Of a stretch of 64,000 bases of DNA, positions 1 to 64,000 are shown in pieces; the stretch's first letter is position 1; every line of letters starts with the position of its first letter. The notes beneath the pieces were generated by a model. The model did no database searches and was not told the origin of the DNA. It worked only from the letters and a program-made list of their open reading frames with translations. The position numbers and the translations under genes are program-made. This stretch comes from Ascaphus truei (Eukaryota > Chordata > Amphibia > Anura > Ascaphidae): contig CM071570.1 in assembly GCA_036426205.1 (NCBI GenBank), positions 1,866,429-1,930,428 on the forward strand, read 5' to 3'.

Positions 1-1176
1 TCGCACCCTGCCGCTCGCCAGCACTGCCGCTCGCACCCGCCCTGCTCGACACTGCCGCTCGCACACCTGCCGCTCGCACCCTGTGCCGCTCGCAGCCTGC
101 AGCTGCACACCCTGCCGCTCGCAGCCTGCCGCTCGCAGCCTGCCGTCGCACCCTGCGCTCGCACACTGACCGTCGAAGCCTGCCGCTTGCACCTGGCGCT
201 CGCCACCCTGCCGCTCGACACCCTGCCGCTCGCAGCCTGCAGCTCGCACCCTGCCGCTCGCACCCTGCGTCGCACACGCGCTCGCACACTGCCTAGCACC
301 TGCAGCTCGCACCAGCGCTCGCACCCGCCCCGCTGACCCGCCGCTCGCACAGGACTGCCACGCGCTCGCACCCTGCCGCTCGCACCCTGCCGCTCGCACC
401 CTGCCGCTCGCACCCTGCCGCTCGCACACTGCCGCTCGCACCCTGCCGCTCGCACCCTGCCGCTCGCACCCTGCCGCTCGCACACTTGCCGCTCCACAAC
501 TGCCGCTAGCACCCTGCCGACTGCACCACTGCCGCTCGCCACCCTGCCGCTACGCACACCTGCCGCTCGGCACCAATGCCGCTCGCCACAGCCTCGAACT
601 GCCGCTCGAACACTGCCGCTCGCACACTGCGCTCGACACCCTGCGCTAGACCCTCCTCGCACATAGCTGCACCGCTCGCACCATGCAGCTAGCACCCTGC
701 CCGCTCGGCCACCCTGCCGCTCGCACCCTGCCGCATCGCACCCTGCCGCTCGCACCGCCTCGACCTGCCGATCGCCACACTGCCGCTCGCACCCTGCGCA
801 TCGCACCCTACCCTATGCACACTGCCGACTCGCACCCGTACCCCTCGCAACCCTGCCGGCCTTCGCACACTCGCCGCTGCGCCGCCACTACGCGCACACT
901 CGCTAGCACTCACTCGACCCGCATGCACACTAGCGCTCGGCACCCTGCCGCTAGCCACTTCCACTGCCGCCGAACACTGCCGCTCGCACCCTGCCGCTCG
1001 CACACTGCGCTCGCACCCTGCCGCTCCGCACTCAACGCCGCCGCGTCGCACGGCTCGACCCTCCGCCGACATCCCTGCCTGCCGCACCCTACCCCTCGCA
1101 CCCTGCCGGCTCGCACCTAACCCTCCACTGCCGCTCGCACACTGCCGCTCGCACCCTGCCGCTCGCACCCTGCCAG
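1..1176. repeat. 15-bp GC-rich tandem array (CTGCCGCTCGCACCC)n, partly noisy
   Basis: The unit ctgccgctcgcaccc repeats through the stretch. It is clean at about 361-480 and 1128-1172. Between, it is broken by many single-base insertions and deletions (for example 180-340 and 490-1120). The clean/noisy pattern suggests a gap filled with uncorrected long-read sequence. Long open frames on both strands here follow from the 15-bp (5-codon) period and are not genes. Confidence 0.9.
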
Positions 1177-1600
1177 TTACCAATCAGCACCCTCACTGTA
1201 ATAAATACAAAGGATTGAGGGGACCTGTCGTCCAACTACACCGAACCCCCGTTTGCCAAAAAAAACTTTTATTTTCCACAAGGACAACCGCCAGCTGGGA
1301 CAAAGTTATGGCCCAACACGGCTCCACCTGCTCCTTTATCCTTTATCCTTATCTCTTTTTATTTTATATTTCAGGGTTTTTTTTAATGACATTGCTCCTA
1401 AAACATGCTGTCTTTATTTTTTTTCTAGCTGTATATTGGAATGGGGGGGGTCCTCCTCCCGTGCATCCATATTATCCATGTGCTCCGAACACAACCCGCA
1501 GAACCTTCTGTATCCCGTGCCTAATTCTCAGAACATCCCTCACACGCTGGACCCGGGGTAACTAATTCAGCTGTCACCCTACACACTGGGCCTTCTTCGT
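1177..1600. other. Unassigned stretch after the 15-bp array
   Basis: It begins gttaccaatcagcaccctca and turns T-rich (1340-1430). I recognise no exon or element with confidence. It may be the terminal part of the DIRS-like element that follows. Confidence 0.4.
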
Positions 1601-1656
1601 CGTGTTTTGACTGCGCAATCCTAAAGCTTAAAAAACCATTACCCACATATATCTTC

Positions 1657-3010
1657 CTATTGTAAAACCCCCATGCCCTTCTTAGAGCCACTAACTAATT
1701 CCCCTACCCTTAAAGACCCCGAAAATGCTAAAACAAAGGCTGTTTGAAACAACACAGCCCTATACGGAGCTGCGTGCACTATGCAAGCTGCTGTGCCCGC
1801 ACCCTCTAATACAATGGGTGTAACGTGCGTACTTTTGTCTTCAATTAAGTTAACTGATTCCAACCACCACGTCTGCTCTTAATCACAAAGTGCTTCATAA
1901 CAACCCCCAATCCTTCAAGCAAAACTCCTGAAATCCCTGCCAATGAACCACTAGTTAATCCTCTCTATTACACATCAATTAAGCCACTATGGCCCCCAAA
2001 CCATAGACTGGGCCACAGATACCTACTTCTCCCAGGCCAGTGCATTGCTTTTCTACATACCGGGAGCCACAAGGGTTGAGTTGGCTCCCTCACTTGGCTG
2101 TCAAAAGGTGCCACAGATGACAAGGTAGTCTATCGACCGCTGATCCTGGTACAAGGTCCTAGAAAAGCTGCAAACTTCTACAAAGAGAATGCATCAGCAA
2201 TGTTTTGGCACCCCTGGGGTATGCCTCTATTAAAGCCAAATGTTAAACTCCAGGTACGCGAATACCAGTTTGTTTATACCCATAGTAAATCTCAGCCTGT
2301 GACCCTAACCTTGCACCTCTGCCGCCTGCCTCGATCCCAGCCTGTGACCCCGACTTCTCTATTCTCAACTCAGGACAATCTATTGGTTCAGGTCAGTGAT
2401 TTTACATTCTACCTCAGCCTCGTGGATTGCCTCCTGTCTAGAGATGAGCATCATTATAGGAACACAACTAGGAGCCCCATAGCTCAACTGCCGCTAGAAG
2501 CTGAAAAAATTCCAGCAAAGTCAGGTTCCCCAGTTCCTGGGCCAGGGTTCTGCACACCATTCAAGAGCAAAGTACGAGCCAAAATCCACAGAACATTACT
2601 CATCAGTAAATAACTTTGTATGATTATTGTGCACGGCAGTTTGCCTCCACATAGTTAAACTAGTGTAGCACTCCAAACATCTGCCAGACCCCCAAATACT
2701 CTTTAACACCTTTCACGAAATATGAAATAGTGGGGCTTCTGAGCCATCTTGAAAAAACCCCGCTCATTGGCTTGATTTTACCCACAAAAGCCAGGAGACC
2801 CAAAAGGGACTGTAACTGATGCAACATGACAGTCCTAGGACCCCTAAAAGACCCCACCAGCTTGTTCATTGCCTCCAGCTTCCTTATGGGTAGATGATAG
2901 ACCAGTTCACTTGTGGCCATCTCAATCCCCAGAAAGATGAGAACTCAAACTGGTCAGTCTTTTCGTTTGCCAGTGGGACACAGGCACCTTACCATATCTT
3001 GAGACTCCAT
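1657..3010 (-). mobile_element. Degenerate DIRS/Ngaro-like retroelement (RT/RNase H and tyrosine recombinase remnants)
   Basis: Read on the minus strand, 2990-2660 encodes FLGIEMATSELVYHLPIRKL, then a GSFRGPRTV segment and LHQLQSLLGLLAF. This is the DIRS/Ngaro reverse transcriptase-RNase H connection (compare the pattern FLGLEIDT...LQSLLGSLNFA). Further along the minus strand, 1863-1657 encodes YRAVLFQTAFVLAFSGSLRV and GELVSGSKKG, like the YR-recombinase motif around the first catalytic arginine (FLRIGEL). The order RT then YR fits DIRS-type elements. The middle part (1870-2650) has no long frame. Clearly dead. Confidence 0.7.
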
Positions 3011-3640
3011 CATCAACCTCCGGCATGCGACGACCACAAAATAGGAAGGATGACGCCCTGCTGACCCTAATTCTCCCTAACCGTCTAATTAAGAAACGTA
3101 CTGAAACATTTAAAATAGGTGCACGATATATGTATGCCCATCCAATTCACCCCTGAGCAAATGGAAACATCCTGGGGTGTACTGTCAACAGCCTAACGGC
3201 TGATTCAATATCTACCTCCCCAAACCATGCTCCTGGTTACGCTTTCCAAGTCCATTCCACCGCCTCATTGAATGACACATGTCACCATAGATGACCCCGA
3301 CCAACCCCTTCATTTACTAAAACTAAGTGGGCTGTTTAATCATCTTTAATACTCTTGGTTCTTTTTATCGGGATCTACTCCCAAGGGAGAAATCCGCTAA
3401 TCCTCAAAAGGGAACTCAAAAGGGCATTGCAATTCTCCAAAAGCCCACCTGTGTCTCTAACTTCACCTTCGTTACTTTTCTATGCTCCAGATCAGATTTT
3501 AGATTCCCTGAAACACAGGGAAACACACATCAAAGGGTATCCACAATCCTTTAGGAAGCCCTACCGAAAGTTCCAACGCTCGAGCCAACACCGCATCCTT
3601 TCTGCACATATAATCGGTTGGTCAAACGTTTCCATTGCCT
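3011..3640. other. Unassigned AT-rich stretch between the DIRS and CR1 remnants
   Basis: Short open frames on the plus strand (for example 3327-3554) resemble nothing I know. It may include further 5' DIRS sequence (minus strand) or 5' CR1 sequence. No exon recognised. Confidence 0.35.
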
Positions 3641-4098
3641 TTCCCACTGATCCCCTACCAAGAACTGGAAGCCAATATATTTTTGCAAATGGAGAAGGCA
3701 TCAAAGCTAGGACATGTTTGCATAATGAGTGATTTTAATCATCCAGACATAAACTGGGGCAATGAGATTAGCATTACAACAAAAGTAAACATGTTTGGGA
3801 GGTACTTAAAGACAATGACATGACCTAAATTATTGAGGAACCAACCAGGAGAGGGGCAATACTGGATTTGGTCATATCAAACAATGTAGAAGTAATACCA
3901 AATATGCAAGTCCGGGAACATTTGGGTAACAGTGATCATAACATGGTCTCGTTTGAAATGAATTATCAAAAAAACAGGATCAACCAAAAACTTTAAACTT
4001 TAGAAAGGCAGATTTTAATAAATTGAGGACTAATGTACAAGGAATAAATTGGGATGATGTTTTAGCAGGGAAAAATCTGGACGATAAATGGGCAGCTT

Positions 4099-4832
4099 TC
4101 AGGATCGGGCTTAAGCCGCCCTGCGCTCCGTGACTTACCTCGCGACGTCACGAGTGACGCGCATCAGCCGCAACCCGCGCGCAGGCGCCGCGCTGCTAGG
4201 AAGGGAAACACCAAAGGGACGTCTCCAGGCTCCGTTCCCGTGACGACATGGGCAACGCACGGCGCACGCTAGCTATGAACAGACGCCGCGCGGACACAGG
4301 CAAGCAAGGGGTTAATTCACTCAACTATTCCACAGCTGCTACTCACTCCGCCCCTGCCTATCAGTGCACAGTATACCTGTGATTACTTATTGCTCACCGC
4401 CTCCTGCTGCTTCTCCATTGGCTGCTTGTTCCTTATAGACTCAGCCTGTCCGCTTGCAAACTGGCTGAGCACAAACTCTGTTCTTGTGACTTGTGCTTCC
4501 CTCTAGCGTTTGCTGTCCTGCCTTTGCCTTGCCTTGCTCCCTGTATATTGACCTCAGGGTACACCTGGACTCCTGCCTTCTCTGACCCCTGGACCACGGC
4601 TAAGGAGACGATTATTCTACATTCTATACCCCTGGACCCCGGCAACGACAATCTGATCTCTCCACTCTTAGACCACGGCAAGTAACTAGACCAATCTGAC
4701 TTCTCCTTCCCTGAGCCAGCTACATGACTACCACTCTGCACTCCGGACGTGGCTGCTCAGGTTGCAGGTCGGTCGCTACCAACATCCCCACGTCAGCTTC
4801 GCGGCCCCGTCTTGTTTGTGGTGAGCACACGT
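4099..4832. mobile_element. About 730-bp insertion inside the CR1 LINE, LTR-like, unclassified
   Basis: The CR1 text breaks after gataaatgggcagcttt and resumes at gccgcctttaaaac, so the two sides share an imperfect 8-9-bp duplication. The insert starts GC-rich with CG-dense text (4100-4260), has a CCTTGCC/CCCTGG pyrimidine-rich second half, and ends cacgttaca. The composition resembles anuran LTRs. Similar composition occurs at 46080-46680. No internal gene. Confidence 0.55.
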
Positions 4833-5901
4833 TACAGCCGCCTTTAAAACATTGTTAGAACAGCACACTTACCAGTGTATACCCTGGGGTAATAACTATA
4901 AAAGAAACAAGTCTAAAGCAATGTGGCTAAATAAACAGGTAAGGGAGGAAATGGATACAATAAAAAACAAAAATGCCCAAAGCTACTTCCAATGTGACTA
5001 TAGACACACAGTGCTATACCTATATATCTCTTGTAAAGGGGTCATTTAGTTTAACCCTTTAGCCAAAGCGTCTTAAGCCTGCTGCCACTTACAAAGCATG
5101 ACCGTAGCAGGTCCTAACACTCACCTGGGTTAAGGGGAGGAAATGGACAAGAAGAGGTAGACATTTAGATTCTTTAAGTCAGAAGGGACGGAGGCATCAT
5201 ATCAGAATTATAAGGAATGTAACAAAAATTTGCAAAAGAACAATCAAATTAGCAAAAATTGATAATGAAAAAAGGATTGCAATAGAAAGTAAGGTCAACC
5301 CTAAAAAGTTATTTAAGTACCTTTTAGAACAAACAAATCAGAAAAGAAAATATAGGACCCACCCAGTGTGAGATGGGCAGGCAGATTTTAGGGGATAAGG
5401 AAAAAGCAGAGGTATTAAAACAAATGATTTACCTCTGTATTTACCAGGGAAGAATCAATTGCAATATTAGTGACACAGGAGGAAGCCACAACCTCCATAT
5501 TAATGAACAATTGGTTAACTGAGGAAGAAGTTCATAGGCGGCTTGCTAAAATTAAAGTAAATAAGGCACCTGGCCCCGATGGCATACATCCAAGAGTTCT
5601 CAAGGAGTTAAGCTCAGTAATAGCCAAACCATTATATTTAATATTCAAGGACTCCATTTCCACAGGCTCAGTACCAAAAGATTGGCGTAAAGCAGATGTG
5701 GTGCTTATATTTAAAAAGGGAGCTAGATCACACCCGGGGAATTACAGACCTGTAAGTCTGACTTCAATAGTGGGGAAACGACTTGAAGGTTTAGTACAGG
5801 ATAATATTCAGGAATACCTAGTGGAAAACAAAATTATTATTAATAGTTGGCATGGATTTATGAGGGATAGATCATGTTAAACTAACCTTATATGTTTCTT
5901 T

Positions 5902-6209
5902 TTTTTTGTTTCAAATTTTTTTATTAGGCATTGATACAGTATTCATTATTACAAAAATATCTTGGCCTAATACAGGGTTTTTCTTTTTGTTGTTAACAGA
6001 GAAAGTCTCAACGCTCTCCCGACCCTTCTCCATGGGTCAACAGGGCTAGCGTGAGGGTGGAAACAGAGAGAGAGAGAGAGGAGGGAAAAAAAGGGGGGGG
6101 GGAGGGGGGGTTCCGTCCTCCTCAGTTTCCGGTGATAGATTTCTCCCATGTCTCATCTATTGCTTATTGGGGGTGGGCACATTTTAATCTGCATTTTGGG
6201 TCAGCCATG
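5902..6209 (-). mobile_element. 5'-truncated L1-like fragment inserted in CR1, 16-bp target duplication
   Basis: Flanked by ccttatatgtttcttt (5886-5901) and ccttatttgtttcttt (6210-6225), differing at one base. The insert opens with a T-run, the complement of a poly(A) tail, so it lies on the minus strand. It includes a GA/G-rich simple tract (6068-6110). Removing it joins the RT frame RSC-TNLICFFEEV. The arrangement is typical of target-primed insertion by an L1-type enzyme. Confidence 0.75.
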
Positions 6210-7677
6210 CCTTATTTGTTTCTTTGAGGAGGTAAGTAGGAAGTTAGACCAGGGTAATGCAGTTGATGTGGTCTACTTAGATTTTGCAAAGGCTTTTGAT
6301 ACGGTTCCACACAAGAGGTTGGTGTACAAAATAAAGAAAATTGGACTCAGTAATAATATATGCACCTGGATTGAAAACTGAAGAGGGAGTTGTTGCAAAT
6401 GGAACTTTTTCAGGTTGGGCTAAAGTCGTGAGTGGAGTACCTCAGGGATCGGTACTGGGACCCCTGCTTTTTAACTTGTTTATTAATTACCTTGAGGTTG
6501 GCATCGAGAGCAAAGTCTCCATCGTTGCTGATGATACTAAATTGTGTAAGGTAATAGAATCAGAGCAGGATGTAATTTCTCTTCAGAAGGACTTGGAGAA
6601 CTGGAAACGTGGGCAGGTAAATGGCAGATGAGGTTTAATACAGATAAATGTAAGGTTATGCATTTGGGATACAAGAATAAAAAGGCGACTTACAAATTAA
6701 ATGGAGATATATTGGGGGAATCCTTGATGGAGAAGGACTTAGGAGTGCTTGTAGACAGCAGGCTTAGCAATAGTGCCCAAAGTCATGCAGTAGCTGCAAA
6801 GGCAAACAATATCTTATCTTGCATTAAACGGGCAATTGATGGAAGGGAAGTAAACATAATTATGCCCCTTTACAAAGCATTAGTAAGACCACACCTGTAA
6901 TATGGAGTATGGTTTTGGGGACCACTCATTAGAAAAGACATTATGGAACTAGAGTGCAGAGAAGAGCCACCAAATTAATAAAGGGGATGGACATTATAAC
7001 TTATGAGGAGAGGCTAGCTAAATTAGATTTATTTATATTAGAAAAGAGGCATCTAAGAGGGGATATGATAACTATATACAAATATATTCGGGGACAATAC
7101 AAGGGGCTTTCAAAAGAACTATTCATCCCACGGGCAGTACAAAGGACTCGGGCCATCCCTTAAGGTCGGAGGAAAGGCGATTTCACCAGCAACAAACGAA
7201 AGGGTTCTTTACAGTAATGGCAGTTACAATGTGGAATTCATTACCCTTGCAGACTGTGATGGCAGATACAATAGATTTGTTAAAAAAAAAGGTTGGACAT
7301 CTTTTTAGAATGGAATGGTATACAGGGATATACCAAATAAGTAAACATGGGAAGAATGTTGATCCAGGGATTAATCCGATTGCCAATTCTTGGAGTCAGG
7401 AAGGAATTTATTTTTCCCCTTATGGATGATATGACTCTGGGTTTTTTTGTTTGCCTTCCTCTGGATCAATAAGTATAGATATAGGATAAAGTACCTGTTG
7501 TCTAAATTTAGCATAGGTTGAACTTGATGGACGGAAGTCTTTTTTCAACCTCATCTACTATGTAACTATGAAACTATTTAACTATATATCTATGTAACTA
7601 TGTATCTATGTAACTATGTAACTGTTCAACTGTTCTTCCTTTCCTGAAGCATTGAAATGCTGAGTACTGTAGGTCCC

Positions 7678-8315
7678 TGTAACAGGGGACTTATCCCTGT
7701 TCAAAAATGTGCCTCTAATCCAGAAGTGTGGGGGTTAACTGCTGGTAGACAATTAACCAACACCACCTGGCTGGTTACAGGTGTCAGAAAAGCCTGCCTC
7801 TGAGACAGGAAAGGGAGATTCTTCCTGAGCTCACACTTGAGCTGAGCTGAGCTGACCCAGGAAGCAGAAAGAGCAGAATTCCTTAGTCTCACAATTGGGG
7901 GCTGAACCAAGGAAGGACAGATGTCTTGAGCTGCAAGCTGACAACAAGACAGAAAGGGACAAGATTCTAAACCTGGATCCTGACATTGCCTTAGAACACA
8001 AGGGTGCGGACCCAAGAGAGCAGAGAAACCTCCCCTACAGCTACAAGAGACAGATATGACTTTTCTTGTAAGACTGTTATCTATATATATATATATATAT
8101 ATATAGATATATATGTATGTCTCTATGATTTGGACTGGAAAATCGCTGGGCTAATCATGGAGTTAAAGAGGGCTGGACTGCAAGTGTAAATATACTCCAA
8201 CGTGGAGCAGATTTTGTTTGTGGATTTTCATGTTTGCTGTGTTTAAAGCGACAGGCGCAATAAAGCCTTATTTTAATTTCACCTTAAAACGGTCTCCATT
8301 GCGTACCTCTGCACA
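7678..8315 (+). mobile_element. Solo LTR, family 'beta'
   Basis: It begins tgtaacaggggacttatccc and ends ctctgcaca. It has a gcaataaagcc polyadenylation-type signal near 8258 and a (TA)n tract at 8083-8105. A gtccc motif occurs just before (7673-7677) and just after (8317-8321), consistent with a 5-bp target duplication with one-base uncertainty. A second copy lies reversed at 48830-49387 and supplied the boundaries. Confidence 0.75.
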
Positions 8316-8516
8316 TGTCCCTTACACACTTAGCCCATAACACATCTACACTGCACCTCCTTATATGTTAGATAAATACAGTGCCATCCAGAAAATGTCA
8401 TTAATAGACCCCAAAATCTACTTAAAATGTCCCGGCTGCAAAACTGCGGTAAAACCAGCACAAACAGCCCAATTTTTACCAAAGAAAAGGTATCCCATTT
8501 AAAGTAGCTGGAGTTC
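8316..8516. other. Unassigned short stretch
   Basis: About 200 bp between the solo LTR and the 25-bp array. No element or exon recognised. Confidence 0.5.
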
Positions 8517-8740
8517 ATCGGGGGCTGTGTATACAGCGGTGTATCGGGGGCTGTGAATACAGCGGTGTATCGGGGCTGTGTATACAGCGGTGTATCGGGG
8601 CTGTGTATACAGCGGTGTATCGGGGCTGTGTATACAGCGGTGTATCGGGGGCTGTGTATACAGCGGTGTATCGGGGGCTGTGTATACAGCGGTGTATCGG
8701 GGGCTGTGTATACTGCGGTGTATCGGGGGCTGTGTATACA
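8517..8740. repeat. 25/26-bp minisatellite, about 9 copies
   Basis: The unit starts cggggctgtgtatacagcgg followed by tgtat. Copies differ by one G in the G-run. Open frames on both strands are repeat artefacts. Confidence 0.93.
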
Positions 8741-8883
8741 TGCAGCAGTTTTGCAATGAGAAGCTGTTTGTGACGCTTAGCACACAGAGATTTCTATATC
8801 TGGAGGGATAGCAACTCCTGTACAATTATATAAAGGGGGCTATTAGAACAGGGGGGCTATTAGAACAGGGGGGGCATTAGAAC

Positions 8884-9075
8884 AGGGGGGCTCAACTCCA
8901 GGCCAAAAGTTCCCCCCCCCCAACAGGTCAGGTTTGCAGGATATCCCAGCTTCAACACAGATGGCTCAATCAGAGGCTCAGTCAAAGCCACCTGTGCTGA
9001 AGCAGGGGCTAATTGAGCCACCTGTGCTGAAGCTGGGGATATCCTGAAAACCTGACCTGTTGGGGGGGGGGGGAG
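8884..9075. mobile_element. hAT-type MITE, copy 1
   Basis: A near-palindromic element: caggggggctcaactccagg at the left, and the mirrored gacctgttgggg...gagttg at the right. The core contains the repeated phrase gccacctgtgctgaagc. The same core occurs at 41531-41702. Homopolymer C and G runs mark both arms. Confidence 0.7.
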
Positions 9076-9108
9076 TTGATTATTGATTATAATGCAGATT
9101 ATCTGCTC

Positions 9109-9228
9109 GGCACGGAGATAATAGTGTAACACAGTAATGGTAACATTGTAAAGAGTCACGGCACGGAGATAATAGTGTAACACAGTAATGGTAACATTGT
9201 ATAGAGTCACGGCACGGAGATAATAGTG
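9109..9228. repeat. 51-bp tandem repeat, about 2.4 copies
   Basis: The unit starts cggcacggagataatagtgt and includes acacagtaatggtaacattg. The copies are nearly identical. Confidence 0.9.
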
Positions 9229-9500
9229 TGTGTATCCTCAGTCCATACATCCGGTCTCCGTTTACTCCAGATGGTTAAATCCCATTTTCAGTAATCTCTA
9301 CTCTTGAGAGTTGATCTATATTTATATCCTTATACTGTACATTATATCTAGCATTTCTATTTACAGATATGCACATGTGATTATATACATATATATGCAT
9401 GTACATTGTGTGTGTGTATATATATATATTGTATATATATATAGTATATTGATATGTGTGTATGTAAATATAACACCTAACACCTCAATCTGTCTGGTAG
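9229..9500. repeat. Intron end with TA/TG-rich microsatellite (9318-9470)
   Basis: Alternating TA and TG tracts lead into the acceptor of exon a. No other feature. Confidence 0.7.
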
Positions 9501-62954
<53,454 letters not shown>

Positions 62955-63382
62955 GTAAGGCCATGACGACTCCTTTCCCACACCTCACCCCTGCATCTTT
63001 CCCTTGTCAGTCTCCTGTAATCACGTATGCAACGTCATCCTCATCAACTCCATCATGTGAACTGTGGCTTGGAAAATCTTTCTAAGGAACATGGCAGTGA
63101 ATTAAGCCCCCTCCATGTGGAAGCCAGAGGAAGAGACATGTTTGGGGCTTTCTGTCATACCTCGTGGCTGTAAAACGTGTAGATCTGCAAACAACGTGTT
63201 GTTATTACTATTGTAGCCCTGTTTCCTAGTGAACACAGACCGCTACCATATGCTGTGTAACCTGTAGGCTCACAGGGCCTAAGCCTCCGCCATGGAGAGC
63301 CTGGGGCACGCGTAATAATAGATAATACCTGATACTTGGTGCAGCGCCTCCACCTGAGGGGGAGTGGTTCCTCGCAGGACAT
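62955..63382. other. Intron after exon m, nothing recognised
   Basis: No further methyltransferase exon (FGFPVHY region) is found here or to the window end. Confidence 0.6.
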
Positions 63383-63399
63383 TTATATATCAATACACA

Positions 63400-64000
63400 C
63401 ACACACAGCATAGAACCAACCGAATGACTTTACTTGTATGAAATGCACCGGGTAATTTTGCTCACTGGCTGTCAGGCTGCAACTGATGTAGGCCACGGGT
63501 CGTAACCCCTCTGGATACGTTTGATGTAACATCGCCCCTAATCCGCCTAGGCTAGCATCCACATGTAGTATATACGGTTGTTCGGGGTTGGCATAGGCCA
63601 ACACTGGGGCCGCTGTCGAACTCCGCTTCAAGTCCACAAAGGCTTGCTCGCACTCTGCTGTCCATTTGTTCCTGAAGAGTTGTCGGGCAGGGGTGGCCTT
63701 CCGGCCTGTGTCTTCGGGATATATTTTGAGAAGGCAGTTGCGGGCTTTGGCCCGTCGGGAATATCCCTCCACAAACCTGCGGTAGTACCCGCAGAACCCC
63801 AGGAACGAGCGCAACTCCACCACATTGTCTGGTCAGGGCCAGTTTACGACGGCTTCTATTTTAGCGGGATCCGTGGCAATCCCTTCCACGGACACTATGT
63901 GTCCCACGTAGGTCACAGATGTCCTACAGAATCGGCAATTATCCAGAGAGAGCTTGAGTCCTTCTTGAGCTAAGGTCAAGCACCTTCAGGAGCCGAGTTT
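63400..64000 (-). mobile_element. Ty3/Gypsy pol fragment (RT end and RNase H start), runs off the window
   Basis: The minus strand from 64000 encodes CRTSVTYVGHIVSVEGIATD, then an in-frame stop near 63834, ELRSFLGFCGYYRRFVEGYS, KWTAECEQAFVDLKRSSTAA, PVLAYANPEQPYILHVDASL and GGLGAMLHQ. These are the RT thumb and the first RNase H Asp of Gypsy pol. Similarity ends at SEQNYPVH (about 63450), followed by unrelated text. Dead fragment. Confidence 0.88.

Larger units (their letters stand above)
3650..7640 (+). mobile_element. CR1-clade LINE, degenerate, split by two insertions
   Basis: Plus strand, in order: the C-terminal endonuclease region with SDFNHPDINWGN (about 3728-3763) and an LGNSDH-like block (about 3923); RT motifs NKAPGPDGIHPRVLKELSS (5560-5616), NYRPVSLTSI, YLDFAKAFDTVPHKRL (about 6277), GVPQGSVLGPLLFNLFIN, VADDTKL in place of FADDTKL (about 6526), and LGVLVDS; then the CR1 C-terminus (RRATKLIKG, YEERLAKL, FILEKRHLRGDMITIYKYIR). 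It is interrupted at 4099-4832 and 5902-6209. It ends in an octamer-type tail of imperfect ATGTAACT units (7556-7630), a CR1 hallmark. Multiple stops and frameshifts, so inactive. Confidence 0.88.

Overview
The window looks like intronic and exonic DNA of a large animal nuclear gene. It holds 13 consecutive plus-strand coding exons of a DNMT3A-class de novo DNA methyltransferase between 9501 and 62954. All have GT/AG borders, matching phases and open frames. They encode about 481 codons: the linker after the PWWP domain, the complete ADD zinc-finger domain, and the methyltransferase domain as far as the target-recognition loop. The PWWP exons must lie upstream. The last exon(s), expected to continue from codon phase 2 at 62954, lie downstream. 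The organism is most likely an anuran amphibian. That is an inference from the repeat mixture (CR1, L1, Tx1-like L1, DIRS/Ngaro, Ty3/Gypsy with long LTRs, hAT and Tc/mariner MITEs, MIR-like SINEs), not a proof.

Layout. 1-1176 is a 15-bp GC-rich tandem array at the window edge. 1600-8315 is a transposon graveyard: a minus-strand DIRS/Ngaro-like element, then a CR1 LINE split by two later insertions, then a solo LTR. 9501-16268 holds exons a-d with a 12-bp TG/CATG array and several MITEs. 16269-27949 is an 11.7-kb intron that splits the ADD domain and is mostly two minisatellites, called A and B here, much of it of visibly poor sequence quality. 27950-41934 holds exons e-i, with three more minisatellites, LTRs, a TACA-flanked MITE, an L1 3' end and DIRS debris. 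41935-51621 is an intron with a 4.95-kb composite insertion (Tx1-like LINE plus a minus-strand coiled-coil ORF) inside an LTR. 51622-62954 holds exons j-m with a Gypsy element nested in a large foldback element. 63400-64000 is a minus-strand Gypsy pol fragment.

The only host gene I can support is the methyltransferase. All key motifs are present: the ADD cysteines, the SAM motif FDGIATG, the catalytic PCN and the ENV motif. The protein differs from human DNMT3A, as I remember it, at several usually invariant positions. One is lysine at the place of the CpG-contacting Arg836, which is the DNMT3B state. Everything else is transposable elements, tandem repeats or intron in which I recognise nothing. 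I found no bacterial-type system, CRISPR array, tRNA or rRNA.
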